Source: a virus
Strand: one strand, 5' to 3'
DNA length: 20,720 nucleotides
Virus record (IMG/VR): IMGVR_UViG_3300010370_005091
Span: 1-20,720 of that record
Shown here: one piece after another, positions 1 to 9,000 of the stretch
Position numbering within the stretch: the stretch's first letter is position 1
Layout of the letters: each line of letters opens with the position of its first letter
Notes under the pieces: model-generated
What the model saw: the letters and a program-made list of their open reading frames with translations, nothing else
Databases searched by the model: none
What the model was told of the DNA's origin: nothing
Made by a program: the position numbers and the translations under genes

Positions 1-1926
1 ATAGATATAACTAGGTGTGAATACATCAGAGTCATTTAAAAATGAACGTAAAAGTGATCGTTGGCTAATTTTAATAAACGGTTTAGCAGATATATTGCTA
101 TACAGTTCATTATTGGGCGTAGTAATCTCTAATGTAAATTCTCTATCAGAACTGTCAAAGTTTACCATATCGCGTGCTGTTACAGTAAATCTATAGACCT
201 TATCAAAAGTAGTTTCTGCATTATCAAAAGTAGTTTCTGTATCATCAAAAGTAATGATTCCAGGTTTTCCTGCCACTCCATACTGATTGACCTTGCCTAC
301 TATTTCTCCATCCAGGTTAAGAGTTAAACCTGGAGGCAGCGACCCAGATTTTATAACATAGTATAAACTTGTATTAGGTATGGTCGTTGTTGCTCTTACA
401 AAAAGGTTGCTAACTAAATTAGCGTCTAGATTACCTAAATTAGAATCTGTACCCCATGCTATAACACTATCTACAGTTCCTAAAATGGTAACATTAAATG
501 TTCTTCTGCTGCGTCCAATTTCAATGTGATCTCCTTGAAATTGCGAACGATAGGCTATAACAGTAAAATTATAATTAAGACTTATATTTGTTTGATAGGG
601 AATAACACCGAATACTTCTCCACTACCTACATCAAAATTCATTCCAGGAGGTATTACACTTAATGGTCCTACACCGATAGCAGTATATTTAGGAATAGTA
701 ATTGTCAAAGCAGGATAAATTGTTAAGACATACTCCGTTTGACTAACCGTTTGTATGTTTGTGATGTTATATATGGTATCGTCGGCTTGTATAACTTCAA
801 TAGGGTCGCCTGGATTTTCTGGAATAATATATCTTTCAACCCAGTTTTTAAGATAAACTTTGTCTGTAAGTTGCGGCACTCCGTCTGTTTGTGTTATACG
901 TATTTTATTAGTTGTAATTTTATTTTCTAGATTTGATGTGGTAGATGCTATAGCTTTTATTCTAGGATTAATTCCGTCTAATTCGTAGTTTACAGGTCCT
1001 AGGTTTTTGTCATCATATATATCTAATTTATAAGTGTGGTAATTGCTGGCTCTATATATGCCTAAGTTTTTAGGAGTTACCCAAATAGGAGCTCTAACAA
1101 AGGTTGTATCAACGGTATATGTGCCTGAACCTGTTTTAATACTTATCGAGTCAGATTTGAAATGATCATCCCCTACTACAAATATTTTAAAAGTTCGATC
1201 GTAACTACTATCACCATCTGTTACTTTAACTATAAACTCGAAATACCGGTTCAACTTTTTAGGAGCCAGTCCCGGAGTAGCATAATCGTATTGTGTATTT
1301 TCGTATAAAAAACTATCATATCCGTTAGCGGATCGTTCTCCAAAGTCGTAGGCAATATAATCAAAAATAGTTGTATCGTAAGCACCACCACCGTCCACTT
1401 CAGGAATGCTAAGAGTCGGTTGTATAAATCCAACGATGCGTCCTGATTCGGTTAGTATTAATCCAGGAGGCAGTAACCCCTTAATAAGATTATACTTTAA
1501 TTTTTGTCCAGCAGCGGTGTCATTGTCTGTTGCTTCAAGTTGAAAATCTATATATGTGCTATCTAGTACATAAAACTGGGTTGGGTTAAGTACGGCTAAC
1601 GTGCCAGCGGGTGTTTGCCAAATAGGCTCATCTGCTCCGTCTACTGTAATAAAAAACGTTCTATCAGAGATGTCAGATCCTAGTTTTGCTCGAATAACAA
1701 ATTTAAATTCTGTGCTTCTAGGAACTTCTCTTGCTGATCCAAATATCCTGTCATTCTTTAACTTTAGGCCATCTGGTAATTTACCTGAAATAACACTAAA
1801 CGATAACAATGAGCTGTCGTCAAAGGAATTAGGGTAATTAACAGGTAATGGTATATCAACTAATACATTTTCTTGTATAGTTGAAAATTTATACCCTGAT
1901 GATCGGGACCAAATATTAAGAGGCAT
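1..1926 (-). CDS. Partial tail-associated protein with repeated putative Ig (He_PIG/cadherin-like) domains; C-terminus beyond left edge
   Basis: An open frame starts at the ATG at 1926-1924 and runs 642 codons to base 1 without a stop, so the 3' end is missing. At least four copies of a beta-sandwich repeat are visible at about residues 33-93, 132-254, 420-482 and 520-600. Each has a core like SGSLPPGLTL or SGKLPDGLKL, then a G.I.G strand and a closing strand such as YRFTVTARD or FEFIVKVTD. That is the signature of the He_PIG (putative Ig) family, common in adhesins and large phage tail proteins. The start lies 1 nt after the stop of the upstream gene and has no clear Shine-Dalgarno sequence, so translation is probably coupled. 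The likely role is an elongated virion surface protein that helps bind the host; this is inferred from fold and context. A 21-bp tandem repeat near the left edge encodes the heptad-like ETTFDNA/ETTFDKV. Confidence 0.82.
   Translation of the reverse strand, partial: MPLNIWSRSSGYKFSTIQENVLVDIPLPVNYPNSFDDSSLLSFSVISGKLPDGLKLKNDRIFGSAREVPRSTEFKFVIRAKLGSDISDRTFFITVDGADEPIWQTPAGTLAVLNPTQFYVLDSTYIDFQLEATDNDTAAGQKLKYNLIKGLLPPGLILTESGRIVGFIQPTLSIPEVDGGGAYDTTIFDYIAYDFGERSANGYDSFLYENTQYDYATPGLAPKKLNRYFEFIVKVTDGDSSYDRTFKIFVVGDDHFKSDSISIKTGSGTYTVDTTFVRAPIWVTPKNLGIYRASNYHTYKLDIYDDKNLGPVNYELDGINPRIKAIASTTSNLENKITTNKIRITQTDGVPQLTDKVYLKNWVERYIIPENPGDPIEVIQADDTIYNITNIQTVSQTEYVLTIYPALTITIPKYTAIGVGPLSVIPPGMNFDVGSGEVFGVIPYQTNISLNYNFTVIAYRSQFQGDHIEIGRSRRTFNVTILGTVDSVIAWGTDSNLGNLDANLVSNLFVRATTTIPNTSLYYVIKSGSLPPGLTLNLDGEIVGKVNQYGVAGKPGIITFDDTETTFDNAETTFDKVYRFTVTARDMVNFDSSDREFTLEITTPNNELYSNISAKPFIKISQRSLLRSFLNDSDVFTPSYIY
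202..261 (-). repeat. 21-bp tandem repeat, about 2.5 copies, in the Ig-domain gene
   Basis: Copies begin at 202, 223 and 244 with the shared core atcaaaagtagtttctg; the third copy diverges after atcaaaagtaa. The period is a multiple of three, so the frame is kept and a seven-residue acidic unit (ETTFDNA, ETTFDKV) is repeated. It is probably a recent slippage duplication in a surface loop between Ig-like strands. Confidence 0.85.
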
Positions 1927-1927
1927 A

Positions 1928-3121
1928 CTATGTTTCTAAGTTCAATATTGTTAAGGTTGTATTAATCGGAGTTGTATATCCTCCTTTATTTGTTACTCGT
2001 AAGAAAATAGATGTAGTAGGAGTAGATTCATTATTAAACCCTATCACTCCTGGACTTAAGGTATACACTTGGTTAGATGTAGTAGTTATGATTTCTGCGA
2101 TCAATCCGTTACCTGCTGTCGAAGGGAACCCTTCTGCTCTTGATTCATCTGCTGTTCTACTTGCTTGGTCTGTATAAATTCTTACTCTTGCAGGTTCATT
2201 AGTTTGAATTTTATACAATAGATATCCTTTAGATGCTCCAGTAATATCGACGTTTTCAGACGAACCGTCTGCTAATGAACTGCTTGAACCTACTACTGTT
2301 GTTCTCGAAAAGGTTGAGCCCCCACTGCTTACAGTTATCCAACTTAAACTTCCTGCGCCATTAGTGGCTAGTACTTGACCATTTAAGCCATCTGTTGAAG
2401 GCCATGTCATTCCGTCTAAAATAATTTGTCCGGTACCATTTGAACTTAATGTTAAATTAGCATTAGTTGTTAATGCTTGTACACTGTCAGTTTTCCAAAC
2501 TCCAGATGAGTTTAATTCTGCTTTTGTTGTTCTGCTTACTCCATTATTAACTTGGAAAATTAATCGAGATGGTATTTGAGAACTAGTAGGAGAACCGTCA
2601 ACTTGTGCTGCTATTTGTACTGCTGATACATAAGTAGTTCCTGTATGCCCAACAAAGTTTATCTCGCCTAAGTCGTCATTAGGGAGAACAGTAGTTGGGA
2701 TAGAATTCGTACCTCTTGTTCTTATAAGGTTTAAGTTTACAGCATCAACAGTTTCATGGTGTTGGAAATAAGAAATCCCGGCATCCAATGCTACACTATA
2801 GCTTTCTCTCACTACAATTAAATTTCCATCAACTCCTTTTATCGGGCTTCCAACTACTACCCTGGCATTAGGTGCTAGTCTAATATCAGCAGAAGATACA
2901 AAATAATGCCCATTAGCATCTAGGTCCCCTCCTAGTTGCGGAGTAGTATCTTGGACAATATCTGTTATACCGGATCCATTTGTATCAACAGCTATTCCTC
3001 CGGCAGTAATTCCGTCGCCTACATAGAGTTTTTTAGTATCAGTTACATAAATTAGCTCTCCTTCTGCTGGAGTTATGCTAGCTCTTTGTGTGTTTGTTCC
3101 TCTTCTTAATTTCAATGACAT
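1928..3121 (-). CDS. Tail-fibre-like protein with Mtd N-terminal-like domain
   Basis: A 397-residue virion protein. Residues about 1-45 contain LRRGTNTQRASITPAEGELI followed by YVTDTKKLYVGDG. This matches the N-terminal beta-prism segment of the major tropism determinant family (Mtd_N-like), which many phages use to join receptor-binding modules to the tail. A GGDL motif near residue 64 (QLGGDLDANG) also occurs in the giant protein upstream. The middle is low-complexity beta-rich sequence rich in Ser, Thr, Asn and Gly. The last ~130 residues, from FSRTTVVGS through KGYLLYKIQT to GVIGFNNESTP, form a compact block that I recognise as recurring at the ends of marine phage structural proteins but cannot name. 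The ATG is preceded by AGGA with a 7-nt spacer. The upstream gene ends 13 nt away and the downstream gene starts 1 nt after the stop. A receptor-contact or fibre-tip role is inferred. Confidence 0.85.
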   Translation of the reverse strand: MSLKLRRGTNTQRASITPAEGELIYVTDTKKLYVGDGITAGGIAVDTNGSGITDIVQDTTPQLGGDLDANGHYFVSSADIRLAPNARVVVGSPIKGVDGNLIVVRESYSVALDAGISYFQHHETVDAVNLNLIRTRGTNSIPTTVLPNDDLGEINFVGHTGTTYVSAVQIAAQVDGSPTSSQIPSRLIFQVNNGVSRTTKAELNSSGVWKTDSVQALTTNANLTLSSNGTGQIILDGMTWPSTDGLNGQVLATNGAGSLSWITVSSGGSTFSRTTVVGSSSSLADGSSENVDITGASKGYLLYKIQTNEPARVRIYTDQASRTADESRAEGFPSTAGNGLIAEIITTTSNQVYTLSPGVIGFNNESTPTTSIFLRVTNKGGYTTPINTTLTILNLET

Positions 3122-3134
3122 TTTAATTTCCTAA

Positions 3135-4403
3135 TTATATTGTTCCTAGATCAAGTGTAAAATTTGCAGGAGAAGTAAAAGATCCAAAATCTATATTTCC
3201 GCTTCCTACAGATATAGTAGTAAATGTAAATACTCCACTTCCATTAGTAGTCAGCACCTGACCGGGAGATCCATCAGTAACACCAAAGTTTAGTATGCTT
3301 GTTGGTTTATTGGTTAAGTCATTATAACTACCACTAGTTGCTACAGTCGCCAAAGAGCTTGTATTTGCTTTTAGAGATAGTTGTGTTGTTATAGTTGATG
3401 CAAAACTAGCATCATTGTTAATTGCATTAGCTATTTCGTCTAGGGTGTTTAATAAATTAGGAGCACCGCCGATAAGATTGTTAATAGCAGTATTAACATA
3501 TGTTGTAGTAGCATAACTGCTGAGATCGGGGCCTGCATATCCTATAATTCCTGTGGCAGAACTATAACTTAATGCTCCTGATACTGATATAGCACTTCTT
3601 ACTCTATCCACAGTATGATATAAATTACTTCCTTCAGCCAAGTTACTAGTTGTCTTAGTTGCTAGCCTAGTATCAAAATCAGTATTTGCTCTACTAGTAG
3701 TATAATATAAATTACTTCCTTCAGCCAAGTTACTAGTTGTCTTAGTTGCTAGCCTAGTATCAAAATCAGTATTTGCTCTACTAGTAGTATAATATAAATT
3801 ACTACCCTCTGACAGATTAGTTGTAGTTTTCGCTGCAAATGCATTATCAAAACGACCCTGTGTATAGTATTGATTATTACTACCTTCGGGGATAATGTCT
3901 GAGGACATATTAATATATCTCCACAAACCAGTTTGATATTGTAAAAATTGTCCATCGACTGGGGCAAGGTTACTTACATCTGATAATGAACTTAAAGGAT
4001 GATTTGTTATATCACTGACCTGACCTGTAACATTGCCTGTTAAGTTGCCAGTGACATTGCCGGTAACATTGCCTGTTAAGTTGCCAGTAACATTGCCAGT
4101 AACATTTCCTGTTAGGTTAGCGGTGATAGTGCCTGTGGTAGTTACAGTTATAGTGGTGCTATCATTGCTGATAGCAATGTTTGTTCCTGCTACTAGGCTG
4201 CGAAAACTTAGTTTACTGCCAGTTCCAGCGTCTGCGACCACACTGGCAAATACAGGACTGCCTGCGCCCAGGTTAGTGCCGCCTACTATGGTTAAATTAT
4301 CTAGTTCAGCAAAGTTGCTGTTAACCTTGGTAAAAGCGGTGCGTAGATCGTCGCCAGTTCCATCGTTAGCATAAGTTCCTAGATTTACCTGTTGTATAGC
4401 CAT
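3135..4403 (-). CDS. Repeat-rich tail-fibre protein with T4-like-phage KVN.NF N-terminus
   Basis: A 422-residue fibre-like protein. Residues 1-37 carry the module NDGTGDDLRTAFTKVNSNF that also opens the 1025- and 3171-residue proteins in this operon; it is probably a shared attachment or trimerisation head (inference). Residues 96-127 are eight tandem N[LV]TG tetrapeptides. Residues about 180-262 hold 29-residue repeats with EGSNLYYTTSRANTDFDTRL, a unit typical of phage fibre shafts; two of these are identical at DNA level and one upstream copy is diverged. The C-terminal third includes LNTLDEIANAINNDASFAS, likely helical, and a segment GQVLTTNGSGVFTF shared in style with the 397-residue protein (GQVLATNGAGSLSW). 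The ATG is preceded by the purine-rich AAGAGAG and, 19 nt upstream, by a late-promoter-like GCTAAATA, so this gene may also be expressed from its own promoter. Confidence 0.87.
   Translation of the reverse strand: MAIQQVNLGTYANDGTGDDLRTAFTKVNSNFAELDNLTIVGGTNLGAGSPVFASVVADAGTGSKLSFRSLVAGTNIAISNDSTTITVTTTGTITANLTGNVTGNVTGNLTGNVTGNVTGNLTGNVTGQVSDITNHPLSSLSDVSNLAPVDGQFLQYQTGLWRYINMSSDIIPEGSNNQYYTQGRFDNAFAAKTTTNLSEGSNLYYTTSRANTDFDTRLATKTTSNLAEGSNLYYTTSRANTDFDTRLATKTTSNLAEGSNLYHTVDRVRSAISVSGALSYSSATGIIGYAGPDLSSYATTTYVNTAINNLIGGAPNLLNTLDEIANAINNDASFASTITTQLSLKANTSSLATVATSGSYNDLTNKPTSILNFGVTDGSPGQVLTTNGSGVFTFTTISVGSGNIDFGSFTSPANFTLDLGTI
3619..3792 (-). repeat. Perfect 87-bp tandem duplication
   Basis: Bases 3619-3705 and 3706-3792 read identically base for base, and the first 11 bases of a third unit follow from 3793 before divergence. 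The period encodes 29 residues of fibre shaft (NLAEGSNLYYTTSRANTDF and flanks). Absence of even silent changes suggests a very recent duplication or ongoing gene conversion; a third, protein-level copy upstream has silent and coding differences. Confidence 0.95.
4023..4118 (-). repeat. 12-bp tandem array encoding eight N[LV]TG tetrapeptides
   Basis: Eight 12-nt units encode NLTG NVTG NVTG repeated in a 36-nt higher-order pattern (units L-V-V, L-V-V, L-V). Sequence similarity is high between the 36-nt blocks, for example gtaacattgcctgttaag at 4027 and again at 4063. It probably forms a regular beta or triple-beta spiral shaft segment. Confidence 0.9.
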
Positions 4404-4421
4404 AGTTCGCTCTCTTTTGTA

Positions 4422-4429
4422 TATTTAGC
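4422..4429 (-). promoter_or_regulatory. Late-promoter-like site upstream of the 422-residue fibre gene
   Basis: The minus strand reads GCTAAATA, two mismatches from the T4 late octamer TATAAATA. It lies in the only sizeable gap (49 nt) in the structural block. The distance from its last A to the start codon is 19 nt, close to the 19 and 21 nt seen for the two perfect late promoters in this window. The imperfect match makes this tentative. Confidence 0.35.
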
Positions 4430-4452
4430 ACTATTATAAGCCTATAAAATCC

Positions 4453-5343
4453 TTAGACTGGAGGTCTCATAGCACCTAACATTCTTGGTGGTGTTGTTGT
4501 AGTAGTTGTTGTAGCAGGTGCAGTTGTAGGCCATATTTCAAATGTTATGTTTAACATTGTATTAGAACTGCAAGAGTACCAACCATTGTGCCAAACCTGA
4601 TATGTAGTTTGACTATTATTGTTGGTCAATGCCAGTCTAAATCGTGTAGCATCGTAGGGTACTACCATTATTTGATTTGACCAATGAGTAGGCATCACTA
4701 TACCACCGGTGGCTGGAATAAAATATATGGCCATATTTTGAACATCACCTGTCCATAAGTTATCTGTAAAAACAGGATGATATGTAGTATTAAATGCCAT
4801 ACCTGCGGGTAGTGTAAGTAAATATCCACCAGTACCGGCTTGCCCACCAGCGAAACCAAATTTATAAGTTATACGAGCCTTATCGCCTATACGCTGCGAT
4901 TCCAATCTTTGTACGGTTCTAGTCCCTGTAACAGGTTGATTATGAGTTGAACCAAATGTTATAGTGTTTTCTACTACGGTATTTGATATTCCTGCACCTG
5001 CCGGACCTTGATCACCTTGTGGGCCAGTTGGTCCTGTATCACCTTTAGGTCCTTGAATTCCTTGTAGTCCTTGCGGTCCAACATCCCCTTTTTCACCTTT
5101 ATCTCCACGCTCTCCTCGAATACCATCTACACCGTCTCTACCATCCTTGCCAGGAGCGCCATCTATTCCATCACGACCCGCTGGGCCCGGAATACCTTGT
5201 GGGCCTTGTGATCCAGTAGAGCCGGAAACAGTTTGTCCTATAATACTGCCTCTCCACTTAACACCGTCAAATGTATAAGTTACTCCTTTAGGAGTTGTGT
5301 ATTGGTCTCCAGGTTCTGCTTGTTGTGGCAAGTTATCTATCAT
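4453..5343 (-). CDS. Collagen-like tail-fibre protein
   Basis: A 296-residue protein in three parts. Residues 1-40 form a short head with VTYTFDGVKWRG, a motif common where phage fibre proteins begin. Residues 41-118 are 26 uninterrupted Gly-X-Y triplets (for example GPQGIPGPAGRDGIDGAPG), rich in charged KGD/RGD/RGE triplets, expected to form a trimeric collagen-like rod. Residues about 119-270 form a globular beta-rich head (YLLTLPAGMAFNTTYHPVF), presumably the trimerisation or receptor-facing domain. The end is Thr-rich, TTTTTTTPP then RMLGAMRPPV. Prokaryotic collagen-like proteins without hydroxyproline fold by charge pairing, which fits this composition. The start ATG has AAGGAA about 6 nt upstream. 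It lies 10 nt after the LamG-like gene. It probably acts as a fibre or capsid/tail decoration that contacts the host. Confidence 0.9.
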   Translation of the reverse strand: MIDNLPQQAEPGDQYTTPKGVTYTFDGVKWRGSIIGQTVSGSTGSQGPQGIPGPAGRDGIDGAPGKDGRDGVDGIRGERGDKGEKGDVGPQGLQGIQGPKGDTGPTGPQGDQGPAGAGISNTVVENTITFGSTHNQPVTGTRTVQRLESQRIGDKARITYKFGFAGGQAGTGGYLLTLPAGMAFNTTYHPVFTDNLWTGDVQNMAIYFIPATGGIVMPTHWSNQIMVVPYDATRFRLALTNNNSQTTYQVWHNGWYSCSSNTMLNITFEIWPTTAPATTTTTTTPPRMLGAMRPPV

Positions 5344-5353
5344 TGTTTATTCC

Positions 5354-6046
5354 TTATAATCCATATGTGGCTCGAGTAACATTATAGTTTTGTAATAGTT
5401 CAGCACTAGTTAATACTCTGTTGTAAATGAATGTTTCGCCTAGATCTCCGACCCATTGATAGGCTCCGCTAAACGCACTACGTCCAATCCATACCTCTTG
5501 GCTGTTAGAAACTGTAGCAAGACTGGCAGCGCCGTTGGCTACTTCACTACCGTTTACGTATAATCTAAGATTTGAACTGTTCCTAGTGAACATAACAAGA
5601 TACCAACTGCCGTTATTATATGTTGTTAGTGGTGATCCGATACTTTCGTAAGCACCTGCGCTATTTGCAGTGTCAGCAGCGATAGCACCACCATTCAACC
5701 AAATACGATAGTTCCACGGATACCCGGTTACAGTTTCCTTACATATAGTCATTTTCACACCTGCTTCTGAAGTTTTAAACCATAGACCTACTGAAAATTC
5801 TTCCGATGATAAACTTTGATTTGTATCTACGTATCTAGCAGTAGTATTAGGGAAATTAAACGATGTTGTATTATAGGTAGGAGACCCAACTAGCGTAGTG
5901 GTATAGGCATTTGCGCTACTGTCGGTCCAACTTGTTCCTGTGCCACTATATTTTTTTGGTTCTAGATAAAGTTGTAACCCACTAGTTATTATACCTAGAT
6001 TTTTTCTACGACCAAACTGGCTGATTCCTGTAAATGAACTAAACAC
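5354..6046 (-). CDS. LamG/concanavalin A-like lectin-fold virion protein (GTG start)
   Basis: A 230-residue protein. From about residue 23 (GLQLYLEPKKYSGTGTSWTD) to the end it matches the laminin-G-like jelly-roll family (LamGL, concanavalin A-like superfamily). Family strands are visible: FSVGLWFKTSE, GSWYLVMFTRNSSNLRLYVNG, VWIGRSAFSGAYQWVGDLGE and the closing FIYNRVLTSAELLQNYN, the classic end of this family. The first ~20 residues, MFSSFTGISQFGRRKN, look like a short docking arm. It starts with GTG, supported by AGGA with a 7-nt spacer, and the upstream gene ends 1 nt before it. Such domains bind glycans, so a role in attachment to host surface polysaccharide is likely, though the ligand is unknown. 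Confidence 0.88.
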   Translation of the reverse strand: MFSSFTGISQFGRRKNLGIITSGLQLYLEPKKYSGTGTSWTDSSANAYTTTLVGSPTYNTTSFNFPNTTARYVDTNQSLSSEEFSVGLWFKTSEAGVKMTICKETVTGYPWNYRIWLNGGAIAADTANSAGAYESIGSPLTTYNNGSWYLVMFTRNSSNLRLYVNGSEVANGAASLATVSNSQEVWIGRSAFSGAYQWVGDLGETFIYNRVLTSAELLQNYNVTRATYGL

Positions 6047-6047
6047 T

Positions 6048-9000
6048 TTAGAATCCTGTCAGTTGTCCTAGCACAGTATATGTGCCAGAGTTATTAATTA
6101 TACTAAATGTAACTACATCTGTTCTATTTGTGCTAGGTGTTGGTGTTGTATTAGCCTGCCAGTTTAGGGGCTGGGGCGCTCCACCTATCTGAACTGCTGA
6201 CGGATAATAACCTGTTGCTCCTTGAACAATAACCAATGTTACTGCTGTGGCATAACTTGACGATAAGTTTAAATTAGTTAGGTTAACAGTCCAGTTAGCA
6301 TCTGGGCTTGTATGATAGAATACGTGTCCTGATGAGCAGTCGTGTGTGACTATACCTGTAGCATCTGCCTTTGTCTGAAACTTTTCGTGCGCACCATCTT
6401 CTATTTTTAGAACACCTGTAGTCAAATTACCAGTGGTCAGTGTATTTGTATCTGTTCTATAAGTTAGATCTACATCTGCCCTAACATATTGACCTGTTGT
6501 TCTATTTTCTACAAATGTTGGGTAATAGGTAGTGGTTAGTCCATTTGTATCAGTTATATCAACTGTAGGAGCAGCCGCAGCAGGATTACTGTCTACCCAA
6601 GCACTGCCAGTCCATATGTAGGTATTGCCATCATCTGTATCATACCATAATTGTCCAGTAACTGGACTGCTGGGTGCCGAACTTTGGACATCGGCTGCTG
6701 ATTTAGTCCAAGCAGTAGTCTGTACAGTGGCATCTGGAAATGTTACGCTACCGTCATTGGTAAAAGTCCAATCATTACTGCCAGCACCAATTGATACTCC
6801 TTCTACACTACCGTTTATTCCTATACGAGCCGCCCTTTGATTTTCAGCAATCGTAGTACCTGCTCCGAAGATCAATACACTATCGTCTGTTGTCGCACCT
6901 GGTAAATCTTTTACTGTGGCTCCTCCAGGGAAGGTTAAGATACCGTCATTGCCAAATTTCCAAGTACGTAAAGTGCCTGTACCCCCAGTTTCCATTGCTG
7001 TAATTTTAATATTTCCACTGTTGTAGAAAATATTAAAAGCATTGTTTAGTCCGTCGTCATTTATGTTAGTGCCTTGTGTAAAGATATAACCTACAGTATT
7101 GTTTGCGTGAGGAAATGCTGCTGCAACCTGTTTGTCAACTTCTGCTTCAGGCATATCGAAATATGCTCGAGTAAATGTTTCTCCATATTGGTCTATTCTA
7201 AATTTAAATTTCTTATCGCTAGCATCGTCGGCGGGAGTTATATTAACAGTACGACCTACTTGTGATGGAAACATTCCGCCTGATATTACTGGAGAACCGT
7301 GTAGTTCGCCTGGCAATGTCAGATTTCCATCGTTACCGAACGTCCAATTTTTGGTATTTGCGTTAGTACCGATGACGACATCGCCGGCGTTCTTTTCAAT
7401 CTTGACATATTGGTCATCGTCACCTAGATAAAGATCAGTGTTTACCGGATCGCCTGCTACTAAATGTATATGGCTTATTTCTGTGTTAGATATACCGTTG
7501 TTGGTTACCGTAGTAGAATAACCTGTGGGTAATGCATTAAATTCAAAATTATAATACAATGCTGGATCTGTTTCACTTGGGCCTGTTGATGCGGTGCCGT
7601 CGACACCGGTTATTGTAAAAGTAAATTCTGTTATAGTACTTTGAGCAGGTATAGTCCAGGTAACTGACTGTGCATCAGGCCCGCCTACTACTCCTGTATA
7701 AGTTAATTTACCAGTGACTGCTCGACCTAGTGTTTGTGCTGTTACTCCAGTACCAGTAATTTCATAGTTAACTGTTCCAAAATATGTCCAAGATTGTAAA
7801 GTTAAAGTAATTGTAATAGCACTACCATAAACAATAAAACCGCTTGACTCTATAGTCCATTGAGATGCTGTTGGGCGTATAACTAAACTTTGCCCCGGGC
7901 TCGCTGTAGGAGGAGTGATAACTGTGGTATTAGTAGTTTCGCCAATAATACTGCCTCTTGGTAATACTACGTCACCTGTTGAGCCTTCAAACGTCCAGGT
8001 ACGATCATTATCTGTAAAATCTGTTACAATTTTGACATCATAATTTGATGCTAGGGTTAAACCTACTGCCTTTGCTGAAACAACTTCGCTATCTCTAGTG
8101 ATACTGACTGCTGTGCTAACACCGTCACTAAAGTTAAAATCTACATCATTTTCTCCTGCTACAACGGCGCTACCGGGCGCTGTAGGTCCGCTACTGATTA
8201 AAGATACTGAACCAGTCCAGGCTGTTGTTTGTTCTGTACCGTCTGGGAATGCTAACGCACCGGCAAAACCAAAACTCCAAACCTTTGGAGCCTGTCCCGA
8301 CGATTCTACGGTTATATCTACGTGTGCTGGCTGTGTAGATATTGCTTCAACCTTGGCAACATTATCAACACCAGTAGAGTTTATACTGGCTAGGCCTATT
8401 TGTCCAGATGTTCTAACCCAAGCAGTATAATTTGATTGTGATCGTATATCGAATAGGTTGGCATTATATAAACCTGAAGATGCCGGTGCATTTAACACAC
8501 CATCTTCACCAAACGTCCATCTGCGTAGAGTTGAGTCGCCTAAGTTGATATCTATATTGATCGCTTGTTCGCTGCGAATGTCACCAGGTACAGTTAAACT
8601 ACCATCATCGCCAAAGGTCCAACTCTTTGATCCTCCAGGTGCTGCGCCAGACCCGTTGGCTATTATGTAAAGGTTGTTCTGTGAAGTAAGTGCAAGATGT
8701 CCCGACACTGAACTAACTTCAGCACCTTGTATTATTAGTTGATCCCCGCCTGTTATAGCAGGGAATAATGTGTAAGGATTGGCGCCACCTGTTAAAACAA
8801 GTTCAGCCTCGTTTTGGCTTAATCGATCACTTCCACCAACGTCAGTTCCATTAACTTTTAAAACACCGCCTTCAACAGTTAATGGAGTATTATCTAAGTA
8901 GATGGTGTTTGCACCTACGTAGAGACTACGCCATTTCTTTGTCGGACTGCCTAGGTCATATGTGTCATCTTCACTAGGAATGAGATGTGTTTCAAGGTTT

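Noticed and set aside
1928-3121. Diversity-generating retroelement target, suggested by the Mtd-like N-terminus
   Set aside because: No reverse transcriptase, no template repeat and no C-type lectin variable region are visible; only the N-terminal fold module is shared.
3749-3967. 72-residue minus-strand frame
   Set aside because: It is another frame of the 422-residue fibre gene; repeats keep it open by chance.
3619-4118. CRISPR-like array
   Set aside because: The repeats are in-frame coding tandem units with no spacers.
4033-4374. 113-residue plus-strand frame rich in PVTLPVKLPV
   Set aside because: It is the mirror of the N[LV]TG repeat and head coding on the minus strand; its apparent repeat is a by-product.
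4453-4466. Possible terminator hairpin (AGAC...GTCT) after the collagen-like gene
   Set aside because: The stem is only 4 bp and has no T-run, so it is not convincing.
8098-8430. 110-residue plus-strand frame and other plus-strand frames inside the fibre genes
   Set aside because: They are antisense to long, clearly coding minus-strand genes, have no ribosome-binding site or recognisable motif, and mirror their repeats.
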